This document shows, one piece after another, positions 10,515 to 20,626 of a DNA stretch of 64,000 nt (its first letter is position 1; every line of letters starts with the position of its first letter). The notes under the pieces are model-generated. The model made no database searches, had not been told where the DNA came from, and was given only the letters and a program-made list of their open reading frames with translations. Source of the stretch: Siphonodentalium dalli (Eukaryota; Mollusca; Scaphopoda; Gadilida; Siphonodentaliidae). Position numbers and translations under genes: made by a program. The stretch covers positions 95,417,345-95,481,344 of the forward strand of contig CP136061.1 of the NCBI GenBank assembly GCA_032622095.1. Reading direction: 5' to 3'.

Positions 10515-13500
10515 TTTTGTGTATAGTGGTCATCAACTGACTACATTTCAGTTGTTTATAATGTATATAATATCTTGTTTTGTTCATACATTTCGAGAAG
10601 AAAGACAAAATATCACTCGGTTTTATTTTGTAAAATACCGAACATTTCTCTGAAGCTGTGTATTTTGAAGTAAATGATGGCCATTTTATAATGGCGTCAC
10701 CGTTGCTAATACCTTATCAACGCGAAGACAGCTAAGCGCATAATTATGTGATCATATTAACTAAGGAATACAATTTATCAGATATATTTTGAAGCTCACA
10801 GTTCTCAATTGCCATATTGGACGCCATCTTGAAAACATAGCATTAAGTGATTTATAGCAGAATTTACCCCTAAGACATTCCCATTACCAAAAAAGAAAAA
10901 AACGTTCTTACTAATTTCGTTTCGAACCTACGCTCCATATGATAAAACTACGAACCTAGCAAAAAATAATTGAGAATTAGGTAGACAATTTTTTAAACAG
11001 CTTTTAAGAAAAGATTGTTTAAGTAATTTGTTCTAGAACGGTTGATTAAAATGTCTATGTTCCACACAACTCGGTTTAAAACAAAATCATATTGTGTATG
11101 AGATATGTAATAGAGGGATTCTACCCCATAGGACGGCTCTGTGACTATTTTTTCGTTTGTTTAATACTTTAATATTGAGAGTTTATATTATATTATAGCA
11201 TTTGACAACTTTATTTGCGAAATACTCCATCGGATATTACAAACAAATATAAATACGTATATGTTGTACAATCCGATAGCCTACCAAGAACTCATTATAT
11301 GATACACAATGAACATTTTTTGTAGATTGTTTTTAAAACTGTGATAAGAATAAGACAATATCAACTCTTTGAAGAAATAAGTAGTATAACTCATAAAAAT
11401 CAACTTTCTAAATTAAGCATGTAATTTCAAGCTTTGTATTTTAGAGTAATGGTGGCCATTTTGGAATCCATTTTATAGTTGGGATATCATAGGTATTATG
11501 CTATAAACGCTAATACATTTTAAGTTGAACAATATATGATCACAGCAAATGTGTACATTGTATCAAGATATATTTTGAAGCTGACATTTCTGAATAGCTA
11601 TATTGGACGCCATCTTGAAAACATATATTGTTTTTTGTGATGACAAATTGAATGATAATTTGGCATATACTATACAAACCTAAATGATATATATGAGCCT
11701 TTGTAAAAATGCAATACATTTTTAAGCCCTGTATCTTAAAGTAAACGATGGCCATTTTTGGCAACCATTTTTTTTGGTAATGGAGATAGCATAGGAATTA
11801 CGCTAAAAACGCTAATACAAGCATTTGTATGATATATGATCACAGCAAATGTGTACATTTTATCAGGATATATTTTGAAGCTCACATTTCTGAATAGCCA
11901 TATTGGATGCCATCTTGAAAACATATTTTTTGTATGATAATTTGTGGTATAATTTATATATTAGAAACTTTGAATACATATGATGTTTTATATTGAAATA
12001 GCCCTGCCAAAAGATTTAGAGCATATTATTCCAGTGATAAGATGTATGATTTAACTATCCAAATTATATTGTGCGTTCAAATAAGTTAGTAGGTAGATTT
12101 CCGTGCCGATTTAAAAAATGTGCAGATAATGAACGGGAACATGCATATAAAACACACATTAACCTAGTCTAACGATATCGAGCAATTTCAGATGTAATGG
12201 TGCAGCTAACAGAATTAGCTTAATATTATTGTTTGATTGATTCTGCGAGATAATTGCATACTATTGATAGGCATAGCATTGAAAATACATAATGGTCGTG
12301 TGCACATACGCATTTTATATTTGCTTTCATCGTATAAATCTGTACATAAATGCGTGATAAATAATTATTCTAAATTATCAACTCTCAATAGGGCGCCTAC
12401 TAATGAGTTTTATGCGTGTGTGCAGATGCCAACACAGGCGTTATTTTGTATAAATAGGTACATTAATCAGATATATAATGGCCATTGACTGCTTGTTGAA
12501 ACTTAACGCCTGACACCCTGCATCAATTGTAAGTTTAATAACGAACGACCGGAAACTGTTTCTGTCCGAGCATATTTACATCTGATGCTAAATTGCGTAC
12601 GGATTCACCAGCATTTGTTTTTCCAAACCGTGTTGCCATTATGATTAAGGTAGAATTATTTGCCATAACCAGGTAAGTGTTATATTTATGGTATGTAAAC
12701 AAAACTGTTACAGTATTTTTGTTTTTCAAAAATGAAACAATTGTTGAATTGGAATGTTAATTTGTAGAAATTAAAGCGCATTTGCTAGATAAATGTAAAT
12801 ATACTGTTATGATATGCTTAGCCACAACGTGCAGACAAATAAGATTTTACATAAAAAAAAATTGTAAAACTATGAATATTGTTTTTAGTTTGCATGTTTA
12901 AATAGACTCTAAATTGAAACAATGTTAATTTTGATAGTGTAATATACTATCTAAAAGTTTGTGTGGAATAGTGTAATAGTATCCGTTTTGATAATTAAAA
13001 CATAATAATTTGATTATGAATTTGATATATGTCTATATATAGAACTAATTAGGGTAGACATTGAATACGATTATTGAACCTTTCATTTATGCGATCAGCG
13101 TTTTTTATCCAACAATATTAATGACTGAACAAATATATGCTCTTTATTGATTATATAATTAGTATCTTTTGAGGTGGGGGATATTATTAATGTCTCTTCT
13201 AATATGTTTGATATGAACGGTACCTATCTATTACGAGGGAGTGAAAGAGTTGTATACAAACAGATAATAAACGCTCTTTAACGATAAATTATCATCCATA
13301 TTTAAGTTAAATTATTAGCGCCCTTTTAAGAATTATGATATGAATAAGACCTATTTATTAACAATTTTGGGGTAAAATTATTACAATTTTTGTTCTGTGA
13401 TATTCAAACACTTTTGGTATTCAAATTATAAAATGAAATCTTAGTCCCCTTTTAAGACAACTGGTTTATAAATAGTGTGAGATATATAACATAATAAAAT

Positions 13501-16500
13501 AAATCTTAGTGTTATTTTAAGACATCTGGGATGAACAAAGTATACTGTATCCGAATATTATGAGCGATTGAAAGAGTTGCATACAAACAGATAATAAACG
13601 CTCTTTAACGATAAATTTTCAACCATATTTAAGTTAAATTATTATCGCCCTTTTAAGAATTATGATGCGAAGAAGACTTATTTATTAACAATTCTGAGGT
13701 AAAATTATTACATTTTTTTGTTGCTGTGATATTGAAACACTTTTGGTATTGAAATTATAAAATGAAATCTTAGTGCCCTTTTAAGACATCTTGTTTATAA
13801 ATAGTATAAAATAATAACATAAATCTTAGTGCCATTTTAAGACATCTGGTTTAAACAAAGTATACTGTGTGCAAATAAGAAAATAAATCTTAGTGTCACT
13901 TTAAGACAACTGCTTCAAACTTCCTCAATATGTTTTGCTCCGATAAATATACAAACTTGATTCTAATTTATCGTTTTAAATTATACAGAACATAGGTTGA
14001 ATAAGATATGAATTAATTTAAAGTTATCTGAAAACGTAATTTAACTAAACTCACCAGGTGTTTTAAATCCGTGACTTTATAGGCCATTTACCTGGCTTAT
14101 ATATTATAATTGGAATGTTTGGAATGTTTACCGTAAGGTAAGTTGATCTTCAAATAAGCGACCTGACAGGTGTATTTTATATTACTGGTTTTGTAAGGAC
14201 GGGTCGTTAACGAATGCGTTCTTTGAAATATGAGCCAAGCTAGGTAGCCTAGTTGAATAAATTAGTCGCCTTGTACAGATATATGTCGACATGAATTATA
14301 TTATTCATGTCGTCGGATAAAATGGGAGGGTACATTATGATAGGCATACGAGAACATTTAACAAGATAGCTCGACTGATTTGTTTGGGAGTATAGATAGC
14401 TTGAGTAAATTAATGTGTTACTGTATATAAACAGAGCTCGACATGAATTCTCGACGAATGATATTAGATTATTCGACTTGGGTGGTATGACATCATTTTG
14501 ATGGGACCTAAAGATAGAATGAATAAATTAATGTCTTTTTATATAAACAGACGATTCGCATAGGTAAAATTGAGAGATAGAACTATACTTCGATGGATTA
14601 TCTGTTGTTTAATAGGTAAGTAGCTTTTACTATGCAAAACAGAGGTGGACATGAATTCTCGACGAAGACCTCATCATGTTTAGTGCTATATGTTGGTAGA
14701 TTATTCGACTTAAAGAAAGATGGCTCGAATGACATCATTTGTTGGGACTAAAGATAGAATGAATTTTCCTTATATAAACAGATACATTCGCATAGGTAAA
14801 ATTGAGGCAGAGTAAAAACATTTGGAATATCAGTTGATTGCGTCAACAGTCAACATTTTTTCAAAAAATTAGCAATAAATTGATTAAAGTTTTATTGAAT
14901 TTTCATATTATTTTATTGACATATAAAGTTTGTGCTTGAATTTTGTTGACGAAAACATTAGTGTTTTCCTAAGATTATAATATTTTTACATTTTTTGATT
15001 AAAGACAAAACATTTATTGTCTTTTACAATTATTGCGGTAATAAAAAGGGACTTTTGATGCTTGCGAGCGAAACATATAAAGTTAACATTGAAATTGTTT
15101 TTTAAAAATTCAGGCTTTCAATTGAGATATTTGATTAAGGATTTTCATATTTTTTTGACGCATTATAACATATAACTTCAATTTTTTTGTTGACGAAAAG
15201 TTGTTTTAATTGGTTTATCGTGCTTTTACATATTTCATTAAAAGATAGATTTTTTTTATTTTTCTGAAATATTGAATTTGTGTTGGAATTGAAATACGTT
15301 GTCTTGATATAAACCGAAAATAGTTACTATTTGTTCCAGTTTTCTTTCCTAAAATACTATAGATTATGAATTAACGTTGGTGTGATATAAATAACTAATT
15401 ATTCACAATTTAACATGCTTGATACACATATTTTTATATATTCCAACATAAGTTGATTGATTTGAATATATTTCCATCATTCATAATGTTTAAAGGAACC
15501 GATAATGGTTATACATTTCGATTTCTATCACTATGGAATGGTGTTTTTGAAATGTGTTTCCTATTAATCTACAGAAGAACGTTCCTAAAAAAAGTTCAAT
15601 GTGTTTAGACTTGTGGTTTTTACATGCATAGGTTTATTCGCTAACGAATATATCATTGTATCATTCATTAACATATATCAATCGTTTAAGATCTAAAATG
15701 AACTTAATAAAACAACAGTTACAATTTACAGGGGAGCTAACTCTGTTCTTTATATTCCAATTAATATTTGTAGATTTAGTTTACAACACTGATATTTTTG
15801 ACTAACCTAGAAATAGTTTGCCTGAGTATAACCCATAGCCTAGAAGTTGTAATTTTATGACCAACTTATAAATAAATAGTTTGACTTTAAATAATGATTA
15901 ATTTTAATACTGTTACAATTCACAGGGGAGCTAACTCTGTTCTTTATATTCCAATTAATATTTGTAGATTTACTCAGTATATTTTTGGAAATGTTTGAAT
16001 AACCTAGAAATTGTTTGTTTGAGTATAGCCTAGAAGAGGTATTTAAACACAAACCTAGAAATAGTTAGTCTGACTTTAAATATTGATACTGTTTTGCCAG
16101 AAGATATTTCGACGGGGAGACCAGACTGTCCATATCTTAACAAAAGATTGATTTGATTATGTTTTTTGATATCTGTTTGTATACTAAGATTTATTTATAC
16201 CATTTATATTCATTAAATGAACTAAAGTGTTGGGTTCCACATTTCGTTTTCTACGAGACTCTGTAATATCGAGTTTTATGAGATCGAATAGTGTTACCTA
16301 CAAATCTACAATAAAGAAGACAAAGTTCCGACACTAACAAATATTCCATGTGTTTTAGCCTTGTGGTTTTTTACATGCACGAGGTTATTCACTAGCGAAT
16401 AATTCATCTCATTTAGGACTATTATTTTACTAACCTATCGTAACTAACCTATATATCAATACATGTATTCAATCGTGCGTACTTATCCTTCAAATAGTTA

Positions 16501-16764
16501 CTAGTTAGTCTGACTATATCATCTGCCTAGAAATAGTTTGCTTTACTATACCATCTGCCTAGAAATAGTTTGCTTACTATACCATCTGCCTAGAAATAGT
16601 TTGCTTACTATAACCATCTGCCTAGAAATAGTTTGCTTACTATACCATCTGCCTAGAAATAGTTTGCTTACTATAACCATCTGCCTAGAAATAGTTTACT
16701 TAGTATGACTTACAATACCTTTAATTCTATAGAGTATACGAATTAGATATTCATATACACTACT
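10515..16764 (-). repeat. Right arm of the giant palindrome
   Basis: This is the reverse complement of 4213-10464, with scattered single-base differences: left 4537 T against C in the right arm's complement, left TGTCCGGTC against TGTCAGGTC near 6810, left GGCAACAC against GGAAACAC near 5417, and one fewer A in the run near 9347. These show that it is a separately evolved or separately sequenced stretch rather than an exact copy. Confidence 0.85.
16517..16698 (-). repeat. Subterminal tandem repeat array (right)
   Basis: This is the mirror image of the 4279-4460 array: six copies of a ~31-bp unit containing GCCTAGAAATAGTTTGC, about 65 bp inside the right end. Confidence 0.85.
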
Positions 16765-16770
16765 ATGGAC
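16765..16770. repeat. Target-site duplication, right copy (ATGGAC)
   Basis: Six bases identical to 4207-4212, directly outside the last paired base of the right arm. Confidence 0.8.
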
Positions 16771-16880
16771 TATCTCAGAAACGGTGTTACCAATCTTGTT
16801 AAACTGTATATTTAAATATGTATTATAACCCATGTAAATATCTACTCTCCCACGAGGAGGCAATAAAAGATATATACATC
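16771..16880 (+). other. Probable remainder of the LINE 3' untranslated region
   Basis: This sequence follows the right target duplication and ends with a polyadenylation-like signal (GGCAATAAAAG, 16860-16870). Joining it to 4212 would restore the pre-insertion site. That it belongs to the LINE is inferred from position only. Confidence 0.4.
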
Positions 16881-16955
16881 GTCTGAATCATCAGTTATCT
16901 TATTTTTTGAATACTCTGCCACAGTTCCGCAGTGATTATCAACTTTTGCCACCTT

Positions 16956-17252
16956 TTAAGTAAGTCTATACCTTCCGCCACCTTGTGTTTCGCTGTTTAC
17001 TGCCTGACCCTGACCAGCTTCATCCAACTCGACCTCTGCTTCGTGCAGCTTCTCCAACACTTTTAACCCATGCTGATACTGATCCTTATTTCCTTCGCTT
17101 TTGAACTGGTGAGTATCTGAACGTAAGCTTTTGATGTTTGCCAACTGAACGTTGGATAAGTCCTCCTGGTTCTCTTGAACAGAATTCTGCAAATCCTTCA
17201 GTCATCTGCGAAGAAAACAGGTTCTTCATGCTGTCCAGTAGGAAATTCTGAC
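16956..17252 (-). pseudogene. DIRS-like retrotransposon gag fragment
   Basis: Read on the minus strand, this gives LLDSMKNLFSSQM, then DLSNVQLANIKSLRSDTHQF, then GNKDQYQHGLKVLEKL. It is clearly related to the gag of the DIRS-like element at 20627 (SDVQIARIEGLSADSHKF, GNEDQYRHGLKVLDTL). Only the N-terminal ~95 residues are present, with no zinc knuckle, and at least one frame change is needed near 17195. It is a dead scrap from a second copy of the same family, lying opposite in orientation to the copy at 20.4-27.3 kb. The adjacent TTAA element at 17258 landed at or near its 5' edge. Confidence 0.75.
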
Positions 17253-17287
17253 TTTACTTAACCCTTTACCCAACAGAACGGCCCTGT

Positions 17288-17356
17288 GCCAATGCATTCT
17301 CTTATATATGCGAGTCGACCATAGGTCGCCTCGCATATATAAGAGAATGCATTGGC
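17288..17356. repeat. 69-bp hairpin module, copy 1
   Basis: A 27-base arm (GCCAATGCATTCTCTTATAT plus ATGCGAG) pairs with its complement around a small inner stem CGACC-ATA-GGTCG. Only the loop and one T/C pair fail to match. The arms carry outward-pointing TATATAAG boxes on both strands. Confidence 0.9.
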
Positions 17357-17431
17357 TTAACACATTAAAAATTATAAAATTGTTAAAGAATGTAAGAAAA
17401 AATGGTAAAAAGTGTTAAAGATTTTTTTTAG

Positions 17432-17500
17432 GCCAATGCATTCTCTTATATATGCGAGGCGACCTATGGTCGACTCGCATATATAAGATAATGCATTGGC
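17432..17500. repeat. 69-bp hairpin module, copy 2
   Basis: This is the same module in the opposite orientation (inner stem GCGACCTATGGTCGA), with one arm change (AAGATAATG for AAGAGAATG). Confidence 0.9.
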
Positions 17501-17968
17501 ACAGGGCTAACTGTAACTATCACAATGTGGTCAAGGAGCCGGTTTCAATGATATCCATATTTGTATGGTTATATTGAGACAGACCGAAGATATTTTAGGC
17601 TGTTGAAGCTTTACTTGGCCGGTTTTGGTCGGTTTGTTGGGTAAAGGGTTAACAGACTCATGTACTTGTAGTCTTATTTGCTCGCCGATTCTCGGATCCA
17701 AAGCCATTCTGAAATCGCAGCCGATTCACAGTTGTACGTCGACTAGAGTGACAATACTGTCCACAATACGTCATCACATAAAACGAGCGAGTGAGTACCA
17801 CTTCACGAGCCAATCAGCCTTGCACGACTCAGCGTGCTTGCATTAACATTAACCCATATCGCACCGCGCAGACAATAATTTCACGCTATGCTGCGTAACG
17901 CTAGAAATAATATGAACACATCATCGGTATCGATATTCCCAAGCCTGCAAATAGCGTGTCTGTCATTT

Positions 17969-18061
17969 GCAGAATGAGGTCCCCAGAGGGTGAATTTAGT
18001 GATGCTACCCCGCATAGCGGGCTAGCATCACTAAATTCACCCTCTGGGGAACTCATTCTGC
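17969..18061. repeat. 93-bp hairpin (GAGGGTGAATTTAGTGATGC family)
   Basis: The arm GCAGAATGAGGTCCCCAGAG continues into GGTGAATTTAGTGATGCTA and pairs with its complement around CCCGCATAGCGGG. Similar hairpins are at 18263, 18699, 18801, 31440, 48737, 48814 and 48911. Because the arms are complementary, both halves translate to near-identical peptides (EGEFxDAxPxxGxASxNSP), which makes false ORFs. Confidence 0.85.
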
Positions 18062-18349
18062 TAAGGCCCTGCACTGCTATCGCATACCTATGATAAAATT
18101 GAAGTTCCCCAGTTGAAGTTGGTGATGTTCACCCATTGGGCACCTCAATTATGAATTTTATCTGCTGCAAATTAGGGGATATAGAAACTTCCCAGAAGGG
18201 AAATGTAACTAAAAACAATGTTAATTTAATATTATATATACTTCCCAGAAGATGAGGCCTAAGCAGAATGAGGTCTCCAGAGGGTGAATTTGGTGATGCT
18301 AGCCCGCTATGCGGGATAGCGTCACTAAATTTACCCTCTGGGGAGTCCC

Positions 18350-18490
18350 GATTTTCATTAACCAAAAGTAATTGTAATTGTAATTGACCCAATGTAATTG
18401 TAATTAATTACATTGCATTTCCAATGTAATTGTAATTGACATATTTCAATGTAATTGTAATTAATTACATTTCAATGTAATTGACCCAAC
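18350..18490. repeat. Nested TGTAATTGTAATTAATTACA repeat
   Basis: Repeated TGTAATTGTAATT and TAATTACATT words form several short palindromes. The block interrupts the right-hand hairpin of the surrounding 17940-18541 element, so it inserted later. It resembles A/T-rich termini of small DNA transposons but cannot be classified further. Confidence 0.6.
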
Positions 18491-18669
18491 CCTGCTGGGG
18501 ACCTCATTCTGCAAATGACAGACACACTATTTGCAGTCTTGGATATTCCATATCATGTTGTGGCTAGTATAACAAGTAGGTTAAGGCCAATGAAATCGTA
18601 GTTGTGTGACTTTCTGTTTGTGGTACCTTCTACAAGAGTTATGCGACTTCCATACCGTGTTCGCACGAA

Positions 18670-18922
18670 CAATCCTTGAAATAGTGTGTCTGTCATTTGC
18701 AGAATGAGGTCCCCAGAGGGTGAATTTAGTGATGCTACCCCGCATAACGGGCTAGCATCACCAAATTCACCCTCTGGGACCTCATTCTGCTTACAACTCA
18801 GCAGAATGAGGTTCCCAGAGGGTGAATTTGGTGATGCTAGCCCGCTATGCGGGGTAGCATCACTAAATTCACCCCCTGGGGGCCTCGTTCTGCAAATGAC
18901 AGGCACCCTATTTCAAGGCTTG
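18670..18922. mobile_element. hAT-like nonautonomous element, two-hairpin form, 253 bp
   Basis: An 8-bp duplication CGCACGAA flanks it at 18662-18669 and 18923-18930. The inverted ends are CAATCCTTGAAATAG and CAAGCCTTGAAATAG (right end complemented). It consists almost wholly of two tandem hairpins (18699-18790 and 18801-18893). It is the same family as 17940-18541 and 48706-49030. Its open frames on both strands arise from the palindromes. Confidence 0.85.
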
Positions 18923-18931
18923 CGCACGAAC

Positions 18932-19267
18932 TTCCTCTTCTGGGACTAAACCACAAAATAAATTCAAGGCGACTGAAGATCCAAAACTAATGTTATCACT
19001 CAGAAACCACAAACCAAAAAATAGCGCATTCTAAAAGTAAACAAAGGGCCATAACTACTGAAAACTTAGGGAAAAATTAGAAATTGACCAAGCATGTTCT
19101 GGGACTTTTTACGGTTTGTGTGATTTTTTGAAAGTTTCACAACAATAAAGTATCTGCCCACGAGTGATCACAAATCTCCATGTCAAAAGATGTCCATGGG
19201 GTATTGGGACTTTGGTCTGAATCCGATTTTAACATGTTTGTGAGAATAAATAATTAGACAATATACA
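18932..19267. other. No gene seen
   Basis: Noncoding sequence. A phrase AAAGGGCCATAACTACTGA near 19046 resembles the GGCCATAACTC repeats elsewhere in the window. Confidence 0.5.
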
Positions 19268-19793
19268 TTAAAGATGGATTATCTCTTTAAATAACAAATT
19301 TGAAATAGTTGAGTGGGTATAAAATAATAAATATGAACTGAAGACCCCTGTCCGGAAAGGCTTCTATCAATTAATATTGATTTTATTTCGAATATTTTAT
19401 TGGGACCGTTTATATGTCTATTTTTAGAACAGACAATTCGGGTGATACCATATAGCGATATAGAGCATTATGCTGTTCCTATGGCTACGTACCGAACGTC
19501 AAATGTTCCAGATTGATTGGTTGTATTGTTTTATTCCATAGTTACAAGCGACAATAAGTATAATTAACGTTTATTTGTGACAAAATTAGACAATAAAATT
19601 TCTGGTCCCTGTTAACAGTAACCACTATTGTTCGTTAGCTAAACAACCACACCTTTTTAGACCAGAAATTAATCGAAATAAAATTATATTAATCGATAGA
19701 AGCATTTGCCACAGGAGTCTTCGATTCAGATCTAATATGTTATACCCCGGTAACTATATAATACATGTTTACAAAGAGATAATCCACCTTTAA
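19268..19793. mobile_element. Miniature element with long imperfect inverted ends and TTAA borders
   Basis: TTAA at 19268-19271 and 19790-19793 borders inverted sequences AGATGGATTATCTCTTT and AGGTGGATTATCTCTTT (right end complemented). Similarity continues inwards for about 170 bp with gaps, including GAAGACYCCTGTSSS and GCTTCTATCRATTAATAT. It has no ORF. It is a different end sequence from the CCCTTT elements, so a separate family using the same TTAA target. Border placement is by eye. Confidence 0.65.
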
Positions 19794-20364
19794 ATTAGTG
19801 GGACTTTCAAAAAGTCTCATGAGCCAGAAAAATACCATTCGCAGAGACGGACAGACTAAAGCTATTATTGATATTCACAGCTAGGTTATTTGCTCTATAC
19901 TGAACTAGATCTACAACCAAGGCTGCATGTTCAACCAAATGATTTATGTAATGGTACATAGAGGCTATCAAATTTTAGCGGATATCTGAAATTATATATT
20001 GAGTGAGAGACAAATCTTTATATTCGCGAACTTGTTGACGCGAGCCGAAATACTGTGACATAACTACCCATGCCCCATGACATAACTACCCATGCCCCAT
20101 TATATTCCCATAACCTGACCCAAGAGCATATAGCACTAATTGTATATTATACCCGGGCTACGTATAGTAGAACCCAAACTCGAATATCAGTGCTCGGTTA
20201 AATTGCTTACAGAAACCTCACACATCTTAATCACAGCCATGAAACCAATATATTCTATATAATAATTTATATAATATGCCTAATATGATCCCGAGGGAGT
20301 TACCATTTCTGACTATGGTTTTCTTGTGTATAGCTGTTGGCCACTTTGTCGTTCGATATTATAA
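19794..20364. other. No gene seen; short tandem duplication
   Basis: A 22-bp phrase CATGACATAACTACCCATGC is repeated twice at about 20057-20100. Nothing else is recognised up to the DIRS-like element. Confidence 0.5.
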
Positions 20365-20610
20365 TAACATATTTCCACGGCACAACGTGGAGTGGAAATA
20401 ATTTGTCTCGATTGTCTCGGTAGAAGCTGGGTAGAAGTGAATTGGCACATCGGTGGTTAATGTTTAAGAGTTTAGTGGTAATCAAGTAATGATTGACATG
20501 GTCAGTTGAGTTAAGCGTGCGAGTTGTAGCATGAAATTATCGTGGTGAACGACCGTGTATAGTTAGGTCAATCTGAGCGTCGCGTTCAAACAGAATATAC
20601 CAAGTTTAAA
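20365..20610 (+). repeat. Split direct repeat A1
   Basis: It starts TAACATATTTCCACGGCACA and ends near CCAAGTTTAAA. It differs from A2 mainly by an 11-base insertion (GCTGGGTAGAA) and a few substitutions. Gag starts 16 bases after its end. Confidence 0.85.
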
Positions 20611-20626
20611 CTATTCATCGGCGGTT

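Larger units (their letters stand above)
4213..16764. mobile_element. 12.55 kb giant palindromic (foldback-type, long-TIR) element
   Basis: The sequence from 4213 reads inwards as the reverse complement of the sequence from 16764, continuing to the centre. Paired coordinates sum to 20977-20979 throughout, for example 4925 with 16052, 8249 with 12729 and 9054 with 11924. The ends are AGTAGTGTATATGAATATC and its complement, flanked by a 6-bp duplication. No ORF longer than 83 codons exists in the arms, and every one appears twice in mirror image, so coding is not supported. The arms are AT-rich and full of internal repeats. I saw about ten substitutions and two single-base indels in the parts compared by eye, so identity is well above 99%. 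Six-base duplications and AG...CT ends recall Polinton/Maverick elements, but no Polinton gene is present; a nonautonomous or snap-back derivative is inference. Confidence 0.85.
17258..17652. mobile_element. TTAA-target miniature element (piggyBac-like ends), two-hairpin form
   Basis: The element is bounded by TTAA at 17258-17261 and 17649-17652 and by inverted ends TTAACCCTTTACCCAACA. It is noncoding and holds two 69-bp hairpins in opposite orientation separated by ~75 bp of A/T-rich sequence. A near-identical copy in the other orientation lies at 33575-33965. TTAA duplications and CCC starts are typical of piggyBac-mobilised elements; the mobilising transposase is not in the window. Confidence 0.8.
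17940..18541. mobile_element. hAT-like nonautonomous element with internal hairpins, 602 bp
   Basis: An 8-bp target duplication GATATTCC flanks it at 17932-17939 and 18542-18549. The inverted ends are CAAGCCTGCAAATAG and CAAGACTGCAAATAG (right end complemented), followed inside by GTGTCTGTCATTTGCAGAA at both ends. It contains one full hairpin (17969-18061), a second partial one (18263-18345) and a nested insert. It has no transposase. The 8-bp duplication and CA start fit hAT mobilisation. Confidence 0.8.

Noticed and set aside
8249-12729. Small ORFs in the palindrome arms (for example 8249-8443, 8490-8741, 9054-9242 and their mirrors)
   Set aside because: Each appears twice only because the arms are inverted copies; lengths are 60-83 codons, with no motif and strong AT bias.
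4213-16764. Treating the palindrome as a pure sequencing or assembly artefact
   Set aside because: Exact 6-bp flanking duplication, a 50-bp non-adapter spacer and scattered arm differences argue for a biological element. Artefact is not excluded and the long-read test is given.
4213-16764. Calling the palindrome a Polinton outright
   Set aside because: No polymerase B, integrase, protease, ATPase or capsid gene is present; only the duplication length and end dinucleotides fit.
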